Assembly (NCBI GenBank): GCA_013365365.1 | Contig: JABVXU010000212.1 | Span: 1-64,000 of the forward strand | Direction of reading: 5' to 3' | Source of the DNA: Cruorifilaria tuberocauda | Taxonomy: Eukaryota > Nematoda > Chromadorea > Rhabditida > Onchocercidae | DNA: 64,000 nucleotides | Part shown: positions 52,601 through 64,000 of the stretch, one piece after another | How positions within the stretch are numbered: position 1 is the first letter of the stretch | How the letters are laid out: every line of letters begins with the position of its first letter | Notes under the pieces: model-generated | Databases searched by the model: none | Seen by the model: only the letters and a program-made list of their open reading frames with translations | Told to the model about the DNA's origin: nothing | Program-made: the position numbers and the translations under genes

Positions 52601-55600
52601 GGTAAATCCTTGACGTAGCTGCAATTTTGGATGAATTTAATTTTATTCTGGAAAAATTAACAGCTTTAAAAGAGAACGACAAAAATTTCGACGTCCTTCA
52701 GACTTTTTGTTGATACCAAATATTAAAGAAAGACTTTAAATGAAATATTCAAAGTTCATATGTTTGCGAAGGAATCTTTAATTTAGAGAATTTGCTATAG
52801 AGGATTAAACATGGGTTGAATCGAAAGTTGGGGTTGAAATTCCTTTTCAAGTTGAATAGGATCGAATTCTATACTTAATAAGGCGATTTAATGATATTCG
52901 AGGTTATCCGGAAACCTATTTGTGTAAAAAATATCCGAAAAATCCGTGTCAATTTGTTCGTTAACTTAGGTGTTTATCGTCGCTTCTACACGTCGTTGTT
53001 GCCGTATCAACACAGAGACGCAGGTGTGTGGCATAGTCCGTACTGGAATTTGAGTGATATCAACCAACAAAGTTCACAAAAGCCAAATCCGGAACAATTC
53101 ATTTTTGGATGTGATCCAACTAAACTTGATGTTGGCAGTTTGGTTGCTGTCAATGTTATCGCACTGAGAATTGCGTTATAGATGATGCTAAACAAATAAT
53201 ATTTTTTTGAGTAAAAACAAAAAGCTTTCAAATAGCATCATTTTCCGAAACTTCTGTCGTAATTAGTTGCAATAATTGCAAGAACGGTAGGCAATATCTT
53301 CCAGTTTACGAATCTATTCAAAAATTTGTGACCATGGAATATTTAATGTTATTCCTGGCCATTTTTACTCAAAATTTAATCTAAATTCTTATGCTCCTTT
53401 AACTTTCTTGTCAATCAGAAAATTCTAAAGACAAATATCATCACAGAGAATTTATTTTTGAGTTGGTCTAAACTGTACAATTTGAAAAGTTACACTTGCC
53501 GTGCTTGACACTTGTTGCCGTTTAACTCTGGCTCCTTACAGAACGATGTTTTCGTTATCATTTATTCCATACTTTTAGCAGTAATCATTCATAACTCCTA
53601 TGAAACTTCTAAACGTATTGCGTAAAATGATAGATCTGTGTTCTTTCTTCAGCTATTGTTTCAATCCTTATTCGATGTGCAAGTGTACTAAATTCATCGA
53701 TTAAAATACACTTAGACTGTCGTTAAATTATTATTAATATAATTCTTAAGAATTTAAATTGTATATTATTTTTTTATCAGATCTACAGCAATATCCTTTA
53801 TTTTACAAATTTAGATGAATTAGATAAACCTTAATTATTCTGTTTATTCTGAAATATGATTTATATTAGTCTTCAAGATTATCTTAATTTTGTTTTTATT
53901 CTCGGCTTTTTAATTCATAATTCTTTAGCAGCATTCAGGCTTACGCTCCCAATCGGTTATTCATCCGTAATGACATTGAATCTATGAACCAATGCTTTAA
54001 TTTTTTTGAATTTTTAATTCTTCATTTCGAAAGCTGAGCTATATCATCATTATTTCAAATTCGAATACGTTTTAATGTATTTTTATTTGCAAATAGTATC
54101 ATATAACATGGTGCCTTCCTGTCCATTAATCCAGCACCCTATGAAAATTGTATTTCTCCAAAATTTTATAAATAAATAATCTATATTTAGGGTATTTCTG
54201 CAAGAATTATAAATATAGAATTCGTTACTTTCGATTGATTGAAATTTGAAAATTAAAATTTGAATTAGAAAATACTGCTAATTTGCAATTTTATGCAAAA
54301 TGGTCACTTATGTGCAGGTGCTACTAGCTTCTTAATAATACTCAGTAACCTTAAAGTCAGTTTGCAAGCATTTCATTTCATGCATGTAAATGAAAACAAT
54401 AACTTGGAAACATTTTCGAAATTCCGTCAGTTCACTAACATACAAAATAAACTCTTCAAATTCAATACTTTTCCGACGCACAAGCAATTATTATTCAATG
54501 GGAAAACACAAGGAGTGGCTTAGTTTCATTTTCTCAGATTTAATTTATTTAATTTAAATGATTCTTCAAATAAAAAGGATTTTTTAAACCTTTGCTGCTA
54601 AAGTAAGTTTTAACTGTTCAGTTAGTTTTTGCTAATAAGATCAATTTCTATATTTCTCGTCCTTGTTTTTTATCCAAGCAATACAGTAGTATGCGGCCTG
54701 TGACTCATCACTTTTCCCTTACTTATGAGAAGCGGTGATGGGTCGATTCAAGGTTTGGAAAGTTCTGTTCTTTTTGATGATCACAACAGTTTTGCTCAAG
54801 TCAAAAGCAGTATACAGGAAATACTTTGTGGCATATCCGTAGTTTTTCTCCTTTACGATGACTGATAGGGTTCACGTCACTAGAGAGCTGGTGAAATGTT
54901 TTCATAACCTGCATTCGATGTCTGATCTAAATACTGTTTTTTCGTTTACGATTTTATCGAGCAAATTGACGTATTGCCTTGAAATTATTACCGTTAAAAA
55001 GCGATCTGAGAATGCCTCCTAGTTTTATTCCTAAGTAAAATCTTTTTATTGTATTAGAGCAGTGAAATTTCCAAACCGGAGATTTTAAGAGAAAATTGTT
55101 AGTATTAAACGATTTTAGCTAAAAGTAAAGGCGGAAAATGCAATGGAAGTGGACAAAACAGCAACACGTTTGCTGCGAATTGAAGTCAAGGATGTCAATG
55201 ACAATTTGCCAGTCTTTTCAGAAATTCACAGCGTATTTTTTTTGGAAATTTTATTTCTCATTTATGAAAAATAAAATTCTAATAGGACAGAAAAGTCGAT
55301 TTTCACTAAAGATTTCCATTTTCTTTTCCCTAACTCGCATTTTTTGTGCACAAAAGAAGATTGGAAGACAATAATGACTTAGTGATGTCCGTCAGAAATA
55401 GCATTGTTAAAATCGACTAGCAAAATCTGAAATGCTGAGCGGCAGTTTCACATTTATCTTGATGACTGATTCACATCATACACCGATCATTAAATTTCAG
55501 TCAGTACCTTTAGTATTTCCAATTCAACCGGATAATGCGATCGTTGGACGATTGAAAGCAATAGATATAGATGATGCGCCGTACAATTCGACGTATTACT

Positions 55601-58292
55601 ATATACTACCTAGTTGTAAGCCTTATTTCCTCCTATGATAACGGGAAAATTGAATTTAACAGTCAAATAACAAATCGGATGAATGAAATATAAAAAAGAA
55701 AGCGAGAGCGAGAAGTTAATCTAACTAAAATCACTATAAAGGTTCAAATCGAAGTGACGCATTTATTATTGATAAACAAACTGGTGTTATTTCGGTGACG
55801 AATTCCAACGATCTCAACTATGATGAATATCACTTATGTGTTCTAGCCAGGCACGTCTCATAATTTTGCATGAGTTTTTGGAATTTTGATAAAATTCATT
55901 TAACAATAAAGACCTGAAGATTAATTTGAGAGACATAAGCAAAGATCACAGACTGTTTCAAGCACTTCATATTTAGATGATTTTTCATAAATCTGATTAT
56001 TTCAGTGCTTTCAATATGTCCGAGATACCGGAAATAGCATTTGACAGTAACAATGCAAGTATGATCGCATTTACGGTGCGAACCAAAACAAATGATGTTG
56101 TAGAGCAGTCAGATAAAATGAAACATTTTTTCGAAAACAATACTGTTAGCATATTTGGTAAGTTAATGCCTCTTATGGCTTCCGAATTAATCTTGAAACC
56201 TTTTAAATTAGGAAATAATGACTGACATAACTTCCAGTTTTTTAGGGATTGACTCAGCATCAACTATACCAGTGACTCGACTGAAAACTCATCAACCAAT
56301 GATCACATATCAGCTTGAATCAATGCGATTCACACCGTAAAATCACTTCTTTCCACTCTTTTGTATTTCTCTTTAACATGCAAATTTAAATCTCTTTAGT
56401 GCCGAAAATGAAGAAGCACCCACTGAATCAGCGCCTTACTTCTCGATTGATCCGTTATCAGGCGACATTCGCATTGATCCAATGCTTGGTGATTACACGG
56501 AAGGTGTATTTACATTTGATATTATCGCCACTCAACAACGAACAACTGCCGAATCCATTCAAATTGCACGTGTTGTTAAACAGGTGAACTTATCTAGTGT
56601 TTCAAAACTAAAATTTTTATCAGTCAGAGATGAAAATGATATAGAAGGGTGTCACTGAAATTATTTAAAATTTCTGCGAAATATCTGATCAGGTTATCAT
56701 TTAACAAGCTGACATGTTGCAGAATTGATAATTTTGGATTGCAAATTCTTCTCTCAATTCATTTTCATGGTATGACACACGATTGCTTTGTTTTTTTTAA
56801 GGTACATAATGTGAAACTTCCATCGCTCCTAAAATTTATTTTCGATCGGAATGTTCATCTTTTAGGATTGAATCTTGAGGATTTCAAACAGTAAGTATGC
56901 AGTTTAATTTAGATGCTATACAATTTTGATGTTATCATCAAATTAATTTATGAAATTACATTATTCCTGTCTTATCCAGAAATATTCTGAACATTGAAAT
57001 TTTTCTACTTCGTCTTGCAGACATCTGCGCGATGCACTAAAAATGGAACCAACAATGTCCGACATTTCTCTAATTTTTGGCACACCTCATGTTTATGAAT
57101 CAGTGGGAAGAAACAGGTTTGCGCTTTAAATTTTAATTTTATGGTTTTTTAAGACTCGTTTTGAACACTTCTGAATTATTTGTAAAAAGGATGAAACAAC
57201 AAAAGTAATTTCGTGCTAAAAGTTACGTCAGTACAGTGATTAATGATACGTATATGGTTTATCAAGAATCCATCACTTATTTTTGTAGTTATTTCAAAAT
57301 TTGTTCAGAAAATTAATAAAGGTTAAAAAATTATTAGTTATAGGTCATCGGTATGCTTTCATTCCCTACGCAACGGAATAATCCTCGGACAGGAAAGTGC
57401 TATTTCGGCACTTTCTGCAACGTTGAATGGTGGAGGCACTCTATCACATCTTTGCCAAGTATTCAAAGTAGCTAATATAGAGGTAAAACTGTGGATGAAA
57501 CCGTTTCATTGGTACTTTTAATTAGTGCATTAGAACAGTTTTTTGCTTCTTCTGCTAAAATTTTCGCAAGTATCAAAGCTTTAAAAAATATGAGTATTTT
57601 AGCCATGTATTGAACCAGCTCATTCACTACCATCCGGTTTAATAGTATCACGCTCGACATTATTTTGGGCTGGCTCCTCACTCGTTGGCATCTTAATATT
57701 ACTATCATTTTGTATATATGCTTGTTTTATCATCCGATACAAAAACTATTTGAATATGAAGAAAGCATCTTTCGGTCAATTTTTCGTTTGATTATTTTTA
57801 AATTTAGCACGAAAGTTTTTAATTAAAATTCAAATTTGTATATTAGATAATGATGATTCTATACTGATAGAGAAAGAAATAAATTATTGGGTCGAATTAT
57901 CATCAATCTTATTATCTCCATTTCTAAAAAAAAAAATAAACAATGGGTTGTTTACAGTTTTGGCATATTATCGTGATATGCTTATGTAACTATTTATTAT
58001 ATTCATCGTTGATGCAAAATATATTTGAAATGAAAGCAGTGAGATTAATTAGTTAATAACAACAGCATTATTTAGCAGACGAAACGTCGTCACCTACCGT
58101 ATCGATCAAGGAACCACCTACCGTTCAATTTTACAGCATCAGTAATCTGTAAGATATATTTCCGATTATTCTTTTACTTTTGAGAGCTGAAAATTGAATG
58201 TTTATGTATTACATCCCATTAATTTACTTCGTTTCATCTTTTCTACTTCGAGCGTAAGATTAAACGTTTGCAGACCGGCGGTGGATTATTAA
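28618..58292 (+). CDS. Giant single-pass cadherin-family protein, 43 exons, 2446 residues
   Basis: Exons: 28618-28660, 28835-29004, 29214-29290, 29534-29592, 29697-29799, 29952-30214, 30420-30631, 30745-31032, 31696-31797, 31882-33682, 33882-33994, 34067-34216, 34475-34707, 35012-35121, 35457-35590, 35713-35928, 36156-36228, 36316-36448, 36621-36781, 36909-37030, 37198-37306, 37548-37660, 37874-38012, 38231-38415, 38805-38945, 39075-39194, 39497-39677, 40376-40480, 40949-41082, 41332-41424, 41784-41888, 55119-55232, 55501-55615, 55742-55850, 56006-56157, 56246-56336, 56400-56583, 56802-56890, 57021-57116, 57344-57482, 57603-57774, 58076-58148, 58274-58292. Every phase agrees and the sum divides by three. 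Signal peptide MLISLCILFASNTYA. Calcium-binding linkers include IDDRNDNGP (~1260), DVDDNPP (~1688), DVNDNAP (~1797) and DVNDNLP (~2023), with repeat motifs such as LDRE and WFTIDTNSGDL; the N-terminal repeats are degenerate. A transmembrane helix at ~2379-2403 is followed by a 43-residue tail without catenin-type length. Likely role: cell-surface adhesion or recognition. I cannot name the orthologue. Confidence 0.93.
31882..33682 (+). other. Cadherin exon 10: Ser/Thr/Asn-rich, cysteine-free insertion
   Basis: A single 1801-nt exon, several times longer than any other in the gene, coding residues 440-1039. Its first dozen or so residues finish a cadherin-like repeat (DIIVEVL). The rest is low-complexity Ser, Thr, Glu and Asn, with no cysteine and many N-glycosylation sequons (NST, NRT, NIS, NWT, NFS, NYS). 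It leaves in phase 1 through a GTATTG donor at 33683 and resumes with TIDVKFKTIDGG. The open frame would otherwise run to a stop at 33720, so an isoform ending there cannot be excluded. It probably forms an extended, heavily glycosylated stalk, though that is inference. Confidence 0.85.
37548..37660 (+). other. Cadherin exon 22 with RKRR furin-type site
   Basis: The exon encodes MAHERKRRARPVFGHPW. RKRR (residues about 1575-1578) fits the R-x-K/R-R furin consensus and sits in a linker before the next repeat, in the extracellular part. Confidence 0.7.
41628..41715 (+). pseudogene. Decayed duplicate of the 5' side of cadherin exon 30
   Basis: The segment repeats the intron end and exon start found at 41286-41365: GATTATAA.TGTCATCTTTTT, a pyrimidine-rich acceptor ending in CAG, then an AACTTC...CGC.TTTATTC remnant. 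In this copy the reading frame is broken and the real exon 31 begins further on at 41784. It appears to be a tandem duplication that did not survive as an exon. Confidence 0.6.
42459..42484. repeat. (TA)n microsatellite
   Basis: About thirteen TA dinucleotides in the large cadherin intron. Confidence 0.95.
44660..44844 (-). other. Candidate isolated exon, minus strand
   Basis: After a TGTTACTGCAG acceptor the minus strand reads GNLKRIVVTFSGHQFL, then QQREPWISMQIKGNENG and LEILKLLERRNC, to a stop at the low-coordinate end. Codon use is ordinary. No upstream exon was found, so it may be chance or a remnant. Confidence 0.2.
50982..53181 (+). CDS. Unrecognised 473-residue protein, gene nested in the cadherin intron
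   Basis: Four exons join in frame: 50982-51233, 51327-52129, 52447-52601 and 52970-53181 (TAG). The start is an ATG directly after CTACTAAAAG, a possible trans-splice acceptor, with a TAA two codons upstream in the same frame. The first half is hydrophilic: a basic stretch (ILRRLSSKTRRATTRR), an acidic serine run (SSSNSDEDD) and a Ser/Asp-rich part with ESGYLSGID. The second half looks folded: SSGGIVGLIDDVLNEF, WFHEEIGLLGIACEVQW, then GVYRRFYTSLLPYQHRDAG and VWHSPYWNLSDI, ending in NVIALRIAL. No signal peptide and no convincing membrane helix, so probably cytoplasmic. It lies on the same strand as its host, so it needs its own promoter within the intron. I do not recognise the family and assign no function. 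Confidence 0.85.
57603..57774 (+). other. Cadherin exon 41: transmembrane segment
   Basis: Encodes a roughly 25-residue hydrophobic helix (LFWAGSSLVGILILLSF and onward) followed by RYKNYLNMKK, the expected stop-transfer charge. The donor TTCG|GTCAAT leads in phase to exons at 58076 and 58274, giving a tail that ends ISNLPAVDY. Reading through the donor instead ends after seven more bases' worth of frame at TGA, with tail SFGQFFV, a possible alternative isoform. Confidence 0.85.
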
Positions 58293-61200
58293 AGGGAATT
58301 TCGATAACTGTGATGTTGGAAGACTTGTTCAATTTTCGTGTGAGTAAATAAAAGTTATATAATTTGGGCATCGGTTTATTTTTCATATAGTGCAGGATAC
58401 CGCGGAAGAATAATAAAGTTAGTAATAACAAAACTGTTGTTCGTCCCTTTTTTACATGTGTTAGCAAGGCAAATAAACTGTATGGACTTTTCTTTACTGA
58501 AGAAATTGTTAGTTGAAAATGTCAGCTGAATTTTGAAGTGGAATAAAATGGATTGGAATTTGTCAGCCTTCAATAAATATTTTCAAAAAATTACAATTGT
58601 CATTGAGGTTATTATCATTTTGTTGATCAGCATATTTAACTTTTATTTAAACTCAGCGAATCAAAGTTCATATAAAACAAGGCGAAAGGTTACAAATGGA
58701 CTATTTTTTGCGGTGGTGTTGTGAATTCTTTCTCCATCGTTAAACTTTAATATTCATTGCAAATGTAAATATTTCATGAAATGTTTTCCTTTTCCGTTTG
58801 TCTGTGTATCGATTCCATCACCCTTGTTCATTACTCCTTTCCTCTTAATTTTTATCTTCGGTTCTCTAAATACTGATAATTTTCAGACGATTAGTCTCAA
58901 AAACTTATATATATATATATGGGTTGAGTCGTCGTTTTCCAACACTACTTCTATAACAAATAATGACTAATAACCAATAATTAATTTACCAATAATGGGA
59001 AATTATTTCAAGATGGTGAGAAAAGAAAGAAACAGAAAACAGATTGCACTAAGAGTTTTAGTAAACAATTACTGAAATCCATATTGCCAACGTTGAATTA
59101 GAATGTCACTCAATTTCAAACTGATACATAGAGTACCAGAAAAAATCGATATTATTTTTAAATATTTTTGCCAATTACCAGTGATTTTCGCTAATCAATT
59201 TTACTATTAAAATTTTTAAGAGGTAATTTTTATCTTTTTTTTTCCCTTTACATCGTTTACCGGTTCATATGAACGTGTGAGGGAGAAATAAAGTAATCGT
59301 ATGATTGAAACATTTCTATCGTGTTAAAGCGGAGGTCTAAGCTGCTGAAGAGAGTGACACTCCTATCATTTAGAACTATTTCTTCGAAAGCTGTTAAGAT
59401 TGTGCTAACTTGGACTAATCGATGTCAATATCCTCTGCACAAATTCTTGCCCAATTCTCTTTTAAACCTTATAAATTGAAAAAGAAAGCAAAACAATTTA
59501 CTAGTAGTTTGAATAATTTCAAAAAAAGGAACGAAATTAAAATTTCAACTTTTGTTGCTTAAATGGCATTTTAAGAAATAATTTAATAATTTAACGGTAT
59601 TCTTCATCATTTTTTTTCTCATGTATTCTCAACTTTTTAAAAAAACTTTCAAATAATTTCAAGTTTTTCCATATTAATATTAAGCTCAATATAAGGCTTA
59701 TTTGTTTTATTTTCATGTTTATTTTTTAACGAGAAACAAAACAAACAGGAAAAATAGAACTTTAATGTTTCGGAAGGAAAGAAAACTGCTGTGGTAGATG
59801 AAAATCAGCAGAAATTCGGTAACAGTACAACTTTCCTCATTTGCTTCGATTTATGAGACTTCTCTCATTCACCGCTTCGGAAGATTCCGTAGTCAACACG
59901 CCGAGATTCATATCCTATCCTTCTTGAACATATGAAATCAAACGGGGAATTGGTTTAACTATTCCCGCAAGCAAGTTTGTGCTATGTAAACATGTTATTT
60001 GGAATGACGTATGTGTATGAAAATATCAATACAAGAATTATTTTTCCAATTTCATCATATCACTGATGAAAACAAGAGTAAGAGTAGAAGTACTGGTCCA
60101 TTCCCATGACATGCTAATACGTGATAAGAGATCAATAAACAGTATTATTTGGTGACAGCCTACCAACAAAAGTTTCGGCCTCAATTACACTTCCAATATG
60201 TAACTATTGCGTGAAGAGCAATCAGCTGGAGAATGGTAATCTAAACCAGTTCAAGTTTAAATTTTGACATTTAAAAGTTTTTACGGAAACAATATGAACA
60301 ACTATCAACGGGTAGCTTTAAAGTATTTTCCTGACGAAAAGGTTTATTTTAGATTGCAAAAAAGATTATCAGTGTCGCTTTTCGCTGAGATACCCGACCC
60401 CAACTATATCTGGTTCAAACCATGTGATAAATACACGGCAGTTTTTAATTTTTACCCGTCTTTGTAACTCCCACGTCCGTCTACTCACTCCGTCCCTTTG
60501 TTGAAATTTTTTTCCACTTTTATTCTTATCGTTACTATCCATGCTTTCTGACCCTTATCTTCATCACGAATTTTTCATAAAAATCATAATCATCATTCCT
60601 GAGCTTGATCTTGCTGCATGCTACATTCTTTCCTTGTGAAAATCATTTCACTTGCTGAACCTCTCTTGGCAAATGACATGATCTGATGGAACATGATTGG
60701 AAATCTCTATTGTATCCTATCAGTATTCTGAAACGATCTCATCATCTTTAGCCATTTAATCTTAGCGGATTTCTCCTTATTTTCTTCATGTTTATAATAA
60801 TCTGAAAATTTTTAGTAGATCAGTTAATCAAAGCATTTCAGGAAATTCAAATTCAAAATTTTCTGTGGCTAACGTGGTATTTTTTGTTGCAGTATTTTCC
60901 AAACGTTATTAGAATATCATGATCTGTTTCTCCTTTTTTCTTCGTTTCCGTATGCTTGAAGAATACTTTGTGAATAAAAACAATTAAATTTAAAATAATA
61001 TACTTAGCTCATTCGTGCTTCAAAAAGTATTCTTCAAATGAAAGCAGGTCATAAAAGACAAGTGTATGGTAAGCCTAGATAAATGTTTTAACTGGGATTT
61101 GATTCTAAAGATGAAAAGTTCGTATGAGATATTACTATAATGATTAAATTGCCGAAGAGGAAACGATAGTAAAGATGAGTGAAAAATGTGCTAAATATTA

Positions 61201-64000
61201 GGCTTGAATACGAGTTCTTTATAAAATAATGCAATAGCTAGATGGACCAAAAAAGCTTTAGCTTTAAGAGCCAAAAAAAAAAACAAAAGAAACACGAAAA
61301 CAGAAGAGGAATAAAGACCATCAATCTCCAACTTCCGAATATCATTCAAATACGCTGGTAAAATAATGTGAACTAGATTTCCGTTTTTTAGTTCTCACTG
61401 ACTCGAAAATCTCCAAGGCCATGAAACAACAAGCAGATTGACCTTACAGTGATGATCCTTAATTATGTTGATCTTCAACACTGAATGTCCCATTCTTAAG
61501 CGTGAATAAATCAGTCATTGAATGATTTCATCTGTCCAAGCATTTCACTCCATTGTCATTTTAAGCGACAAATGTGCGTCACTTATGGTATTATCTCTTC
61601 CTTTACTTTGATTTCCCACTTATTCCAACTTTTATGTTTTCGCCAGGAAAGGTGAAAATTTTTATCGTTAAGAGAAGTTTCTTAATTCCTTGCTTAGAAA
61701 ATATTTGAAAATGACTTGTATATGGCTCATTCGAGCTTTCAGCAATCGCTAAAACGAGATACAAACAATGTTTGAATATAAATTGTCAAGTGATTTTTTT
61801 TAATTTTTGAAAATCAAAATCATATCAATTAATTAAACACAACAAGTGATTTGAAAGTAAATTATCGGTCGAAAAATTTAACACCGAGTCAAAGTGAACC
61901 TAATCTACTGTAATCAATAACCAACATTTCTGACTCTTTCTGCTAAACAATGTGACAAATTCATATACTTCTAAATTAAAATGTTAAAACTCAGTTAAAG
62001 CGGAAGAATTATAAGATTTAGAAAAAGAATGCAAGAAAAACAATTTCCCTTAAAGATTTTCTTATTGAATTGTCTAATCTTAGCAGTACCTTTTAAATTC
62101 ATCCATTGAATGTTTTTTTTTGAAGATTCAAGCAAAAAAACTGAAACTTTATTTCTTACCAGTAATGCAACGATACTAACTTATGAGATATTGCGAAACT
62201 GATGCCAATATGGACATGTAGTTAAATTATTGAATAACTCTCTCTTTTTCAAACAAAATTAATAGCATCCTTCATCAATCTGCTTCTTTTCCCCTTCACA
62301 TATCATCTTTTCTAGTTTCCGCAATTACTGATGAATTAACTTTTGTTTGCGACAACTGCTCTATGCTGTTTTCAACCTCACTTTTACCAAGTTGTTGCCT
62401 ATTGATGACGAACGGAATAAGTTTGCTTTTCGTGTTGCTTAAGTGGTAGCTCTATTAAAGCATATCCATACAGTAATAATTAATATCTATCATTGGTCAG
62501 GAAGTAATAATAATACAGTTCAATCAGTATGTTTATCTCATCATTGCTGGTTTAAATTCTATAAAATCTAATTATTTCATATTCTTTCGCCACTAAATCT
62601 CCCATTCTAAGTCAATGTTCCCCTGATTGCATTTATTCTTTTTCTGCATCTTTTGCTTGCGAAAGTTGCCATTGCCGTAGATTTTTGTTTTGCGTTCTCG
62701 ACATCACTCTGAACGAAAAATATCGCAAGGAGATTCCTGAAATATGTTTGCTTTCTTTCTTTTTTCTTTCCTTTTTCAACTGTCTGATAATAAATATTGA
62801 TTTGAAGATGTATATTCTCGGTGGTAAGTTGGAGTTCGCGAATCAGATTATGAAAATAATTAGTAATACGTCGGTTGATGCCGAACAACACATCATCGGT
62901 TTGCTTCTTTTTTTTTGTTTCCTATTAGCTGCTTACTTTTAAAATTATGATAAGAATTCAGCAATTGAAACTTTTCGTTATATTGTCCCAATGCATACAA
63001 TTTTATGCATATTTTATAAAAAAGACAAATAATTAAGTGTTGCAGTGTTAAATGATACGCTAAGAGTCTATTTGCATAATTGCTAAGCTAAATATGTGGT
63101 ATAAGCGTCCTTATTAATGCTCATATCATCACAAAATGACAAATTAATCCTTAATAACTAGCAATTAACAATTTAGCCTCAAAATTCCTCATTTTAGGCC
63201 CTCATTACCAAAATTAATCTCTGCCTCAGATTTTTAATATATTACTAAAAATGGTATGTAGACTCACATATCTTCGTCCAGAGACAGTTATTCAAAATTT
63301 CGAACTCCTTAAATATTAGAAATTGCAAATAATAAAGTTTTTATAAGTTCATGATACTGCCACTCCCATAAAGAGCTTATTAGTTTCTCGAATAACCCGA
63401 CCTTTTATACTTTACGCATTTTACAGCGTCAATTGGAAGGGATAATGATGGAATATAAAAATAAAAATATAAATGCCAGTACCTAAATACATAAGATTTT
63501 TTGCTTCATAGAAATAGACATATGTTTGGACTTTAAGATTTTAAAATCAATGATAATCCAGGTGATGTAAAGGAAATAATATCGAGAGAGCCGATTATTT
63601 ATTTTTGCGCGTCAGCTGATTCTGAAGCCGTGAAGTGTATGGTACCTTACTTAAATGTTAGTTTAATTTTTTGTGAACTGTCGAAAATCTAAAATGGTTT
63701 AGGGTAGTTCTGCAGAAATACGCATTTTTAATCATCTGACAGGAATAATATTTTGCAATTCAGGTTTTCAATCTAAAATAATTTTTCATCTTACGCGATG
63801 TGAACGAAGAAAACTGGATGATGATGATATTCATTTTAATTGTTGAAAGATTTTGGGAAGGGAAAAGTAAACTGTTTTATTCATTTTATGCGCAACTTTA
63901 TGTTGTGAAAATTAAGATTTTCAGTATGAAAATTTAATACTCAACAAACGGAGAAATTGGTAGATAGATTATTCTCAATGCATAATGCGTTAATTTTCAA
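58293..64000. other. Downstream of the cadherin gene; no supportable gene
   Basis: AATAAA at 58347-58352, 55 bases after the cadherin stop, is a likely poly(A) signal. Beyond it the sequence is AT-rich with only short open frames. A small segment near 62.65-62.95 kb is open on both strands but has no clear splice context. A short TA run lies at about 58908-58920. Confidence 0.6.

Larger units (their letters stand above)
41889..55118 (+). other. 13.2-kb cadherin intron hosting another gene
   Basis: Exon 31 ends LDHELRPAIA and the exon at 55119 begins LKVKAENA...LLRIEVKDVNDNLPVF. Together they form one continuous cadherin repeat end, and both boundaries are phase 0, so they must be joined. The intron is far longer than the others, which run from under 100 to about 700 bases. 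It contains the complete gene at 50982-53181. From 41.9 to 50.9 kb I see only AT-rich DNA, a TA microsatellite and weak exon-like segments (for example minus strand 44844-44660); from 53.2 to 55.1 kb I see nothing. Confidence 0.85.

Noticed and set aside
62607..62942. Opposed 85- and 94-codon open frames
   Set aside because: Both strands open over the same bases; low-complexity Phe/Lys content and no splice signals that favour a gene.

Overview
The window looks like nuclear DNA of a parasitic nematode, probably a clade III or filarial-type worm, though the species cannot be fixed from sequence alone. The DNA is strongly AT-rich. Genes are broken into small exons by introns ending in nematode-style T-rich TTTCAG/TTTTAG acceptors. 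The recognisable proteins are metazoan families: MAGI, cyclin-dependent kinase and cadherin. I see no bacterial operons, phage, CRISPR array, tRNA or rRNA, and no convincing transposon.

Layout. (1) About 4.5-6.2 kb, minus strand: the first exons of a MAGI-type scaffold (N-terminal PDZ, then the start of a guanylate-kinase-like domain); the gene runs on toward the left edge, but I could not resolve its later exons. (2) 6.2-20.6 kb: mostly non-coding, with simple repeats, one clean hairpin, and a few exon-like islands at 15.1, 17.5 and 19.4 kb that may form one unidentified plus-strand gene. (3) 20.7-23.0 and 25.3-27.0 kb, plus strand: two CDK-family kinases in tandem with matching internal exon boundaries and unusual cyclin-binding helices, separated by a spacer holding a GC-rich island. 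(4) 28.6-58.3 kb, plus strand: one very large cadherin gene. Forty-three exons join in frame to 2446 codons: signal peptide, cadherin-like repeats, a cysteine-free Ser/Thr/Asn-rich block of about 590 residues in one 1.8-kb exon, more cadherin repeats, one transmembrane helix and a short tail. (5) Inside its 13.2-kb intron, on the same strand, lies a complete four-exon gene at 51.0-53.2 kb for an unrecognised 473-residue protein. (6) 58.3-64 kb: no supportable gene.

The genes do not form an obvious pathway. MAGI proteins and cadherins both belong to cell junctions, but their proximity here need not mean co-regulation. The most unusual features are the divergent CDK pair, the cadherin's mucin-like insertion with a furin-type site further downstream, and the same-strand gene nested in the cadherin intron. 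All gene models were built by eye from splice-site and reading-frame continuity; no alignment or expression data were available.
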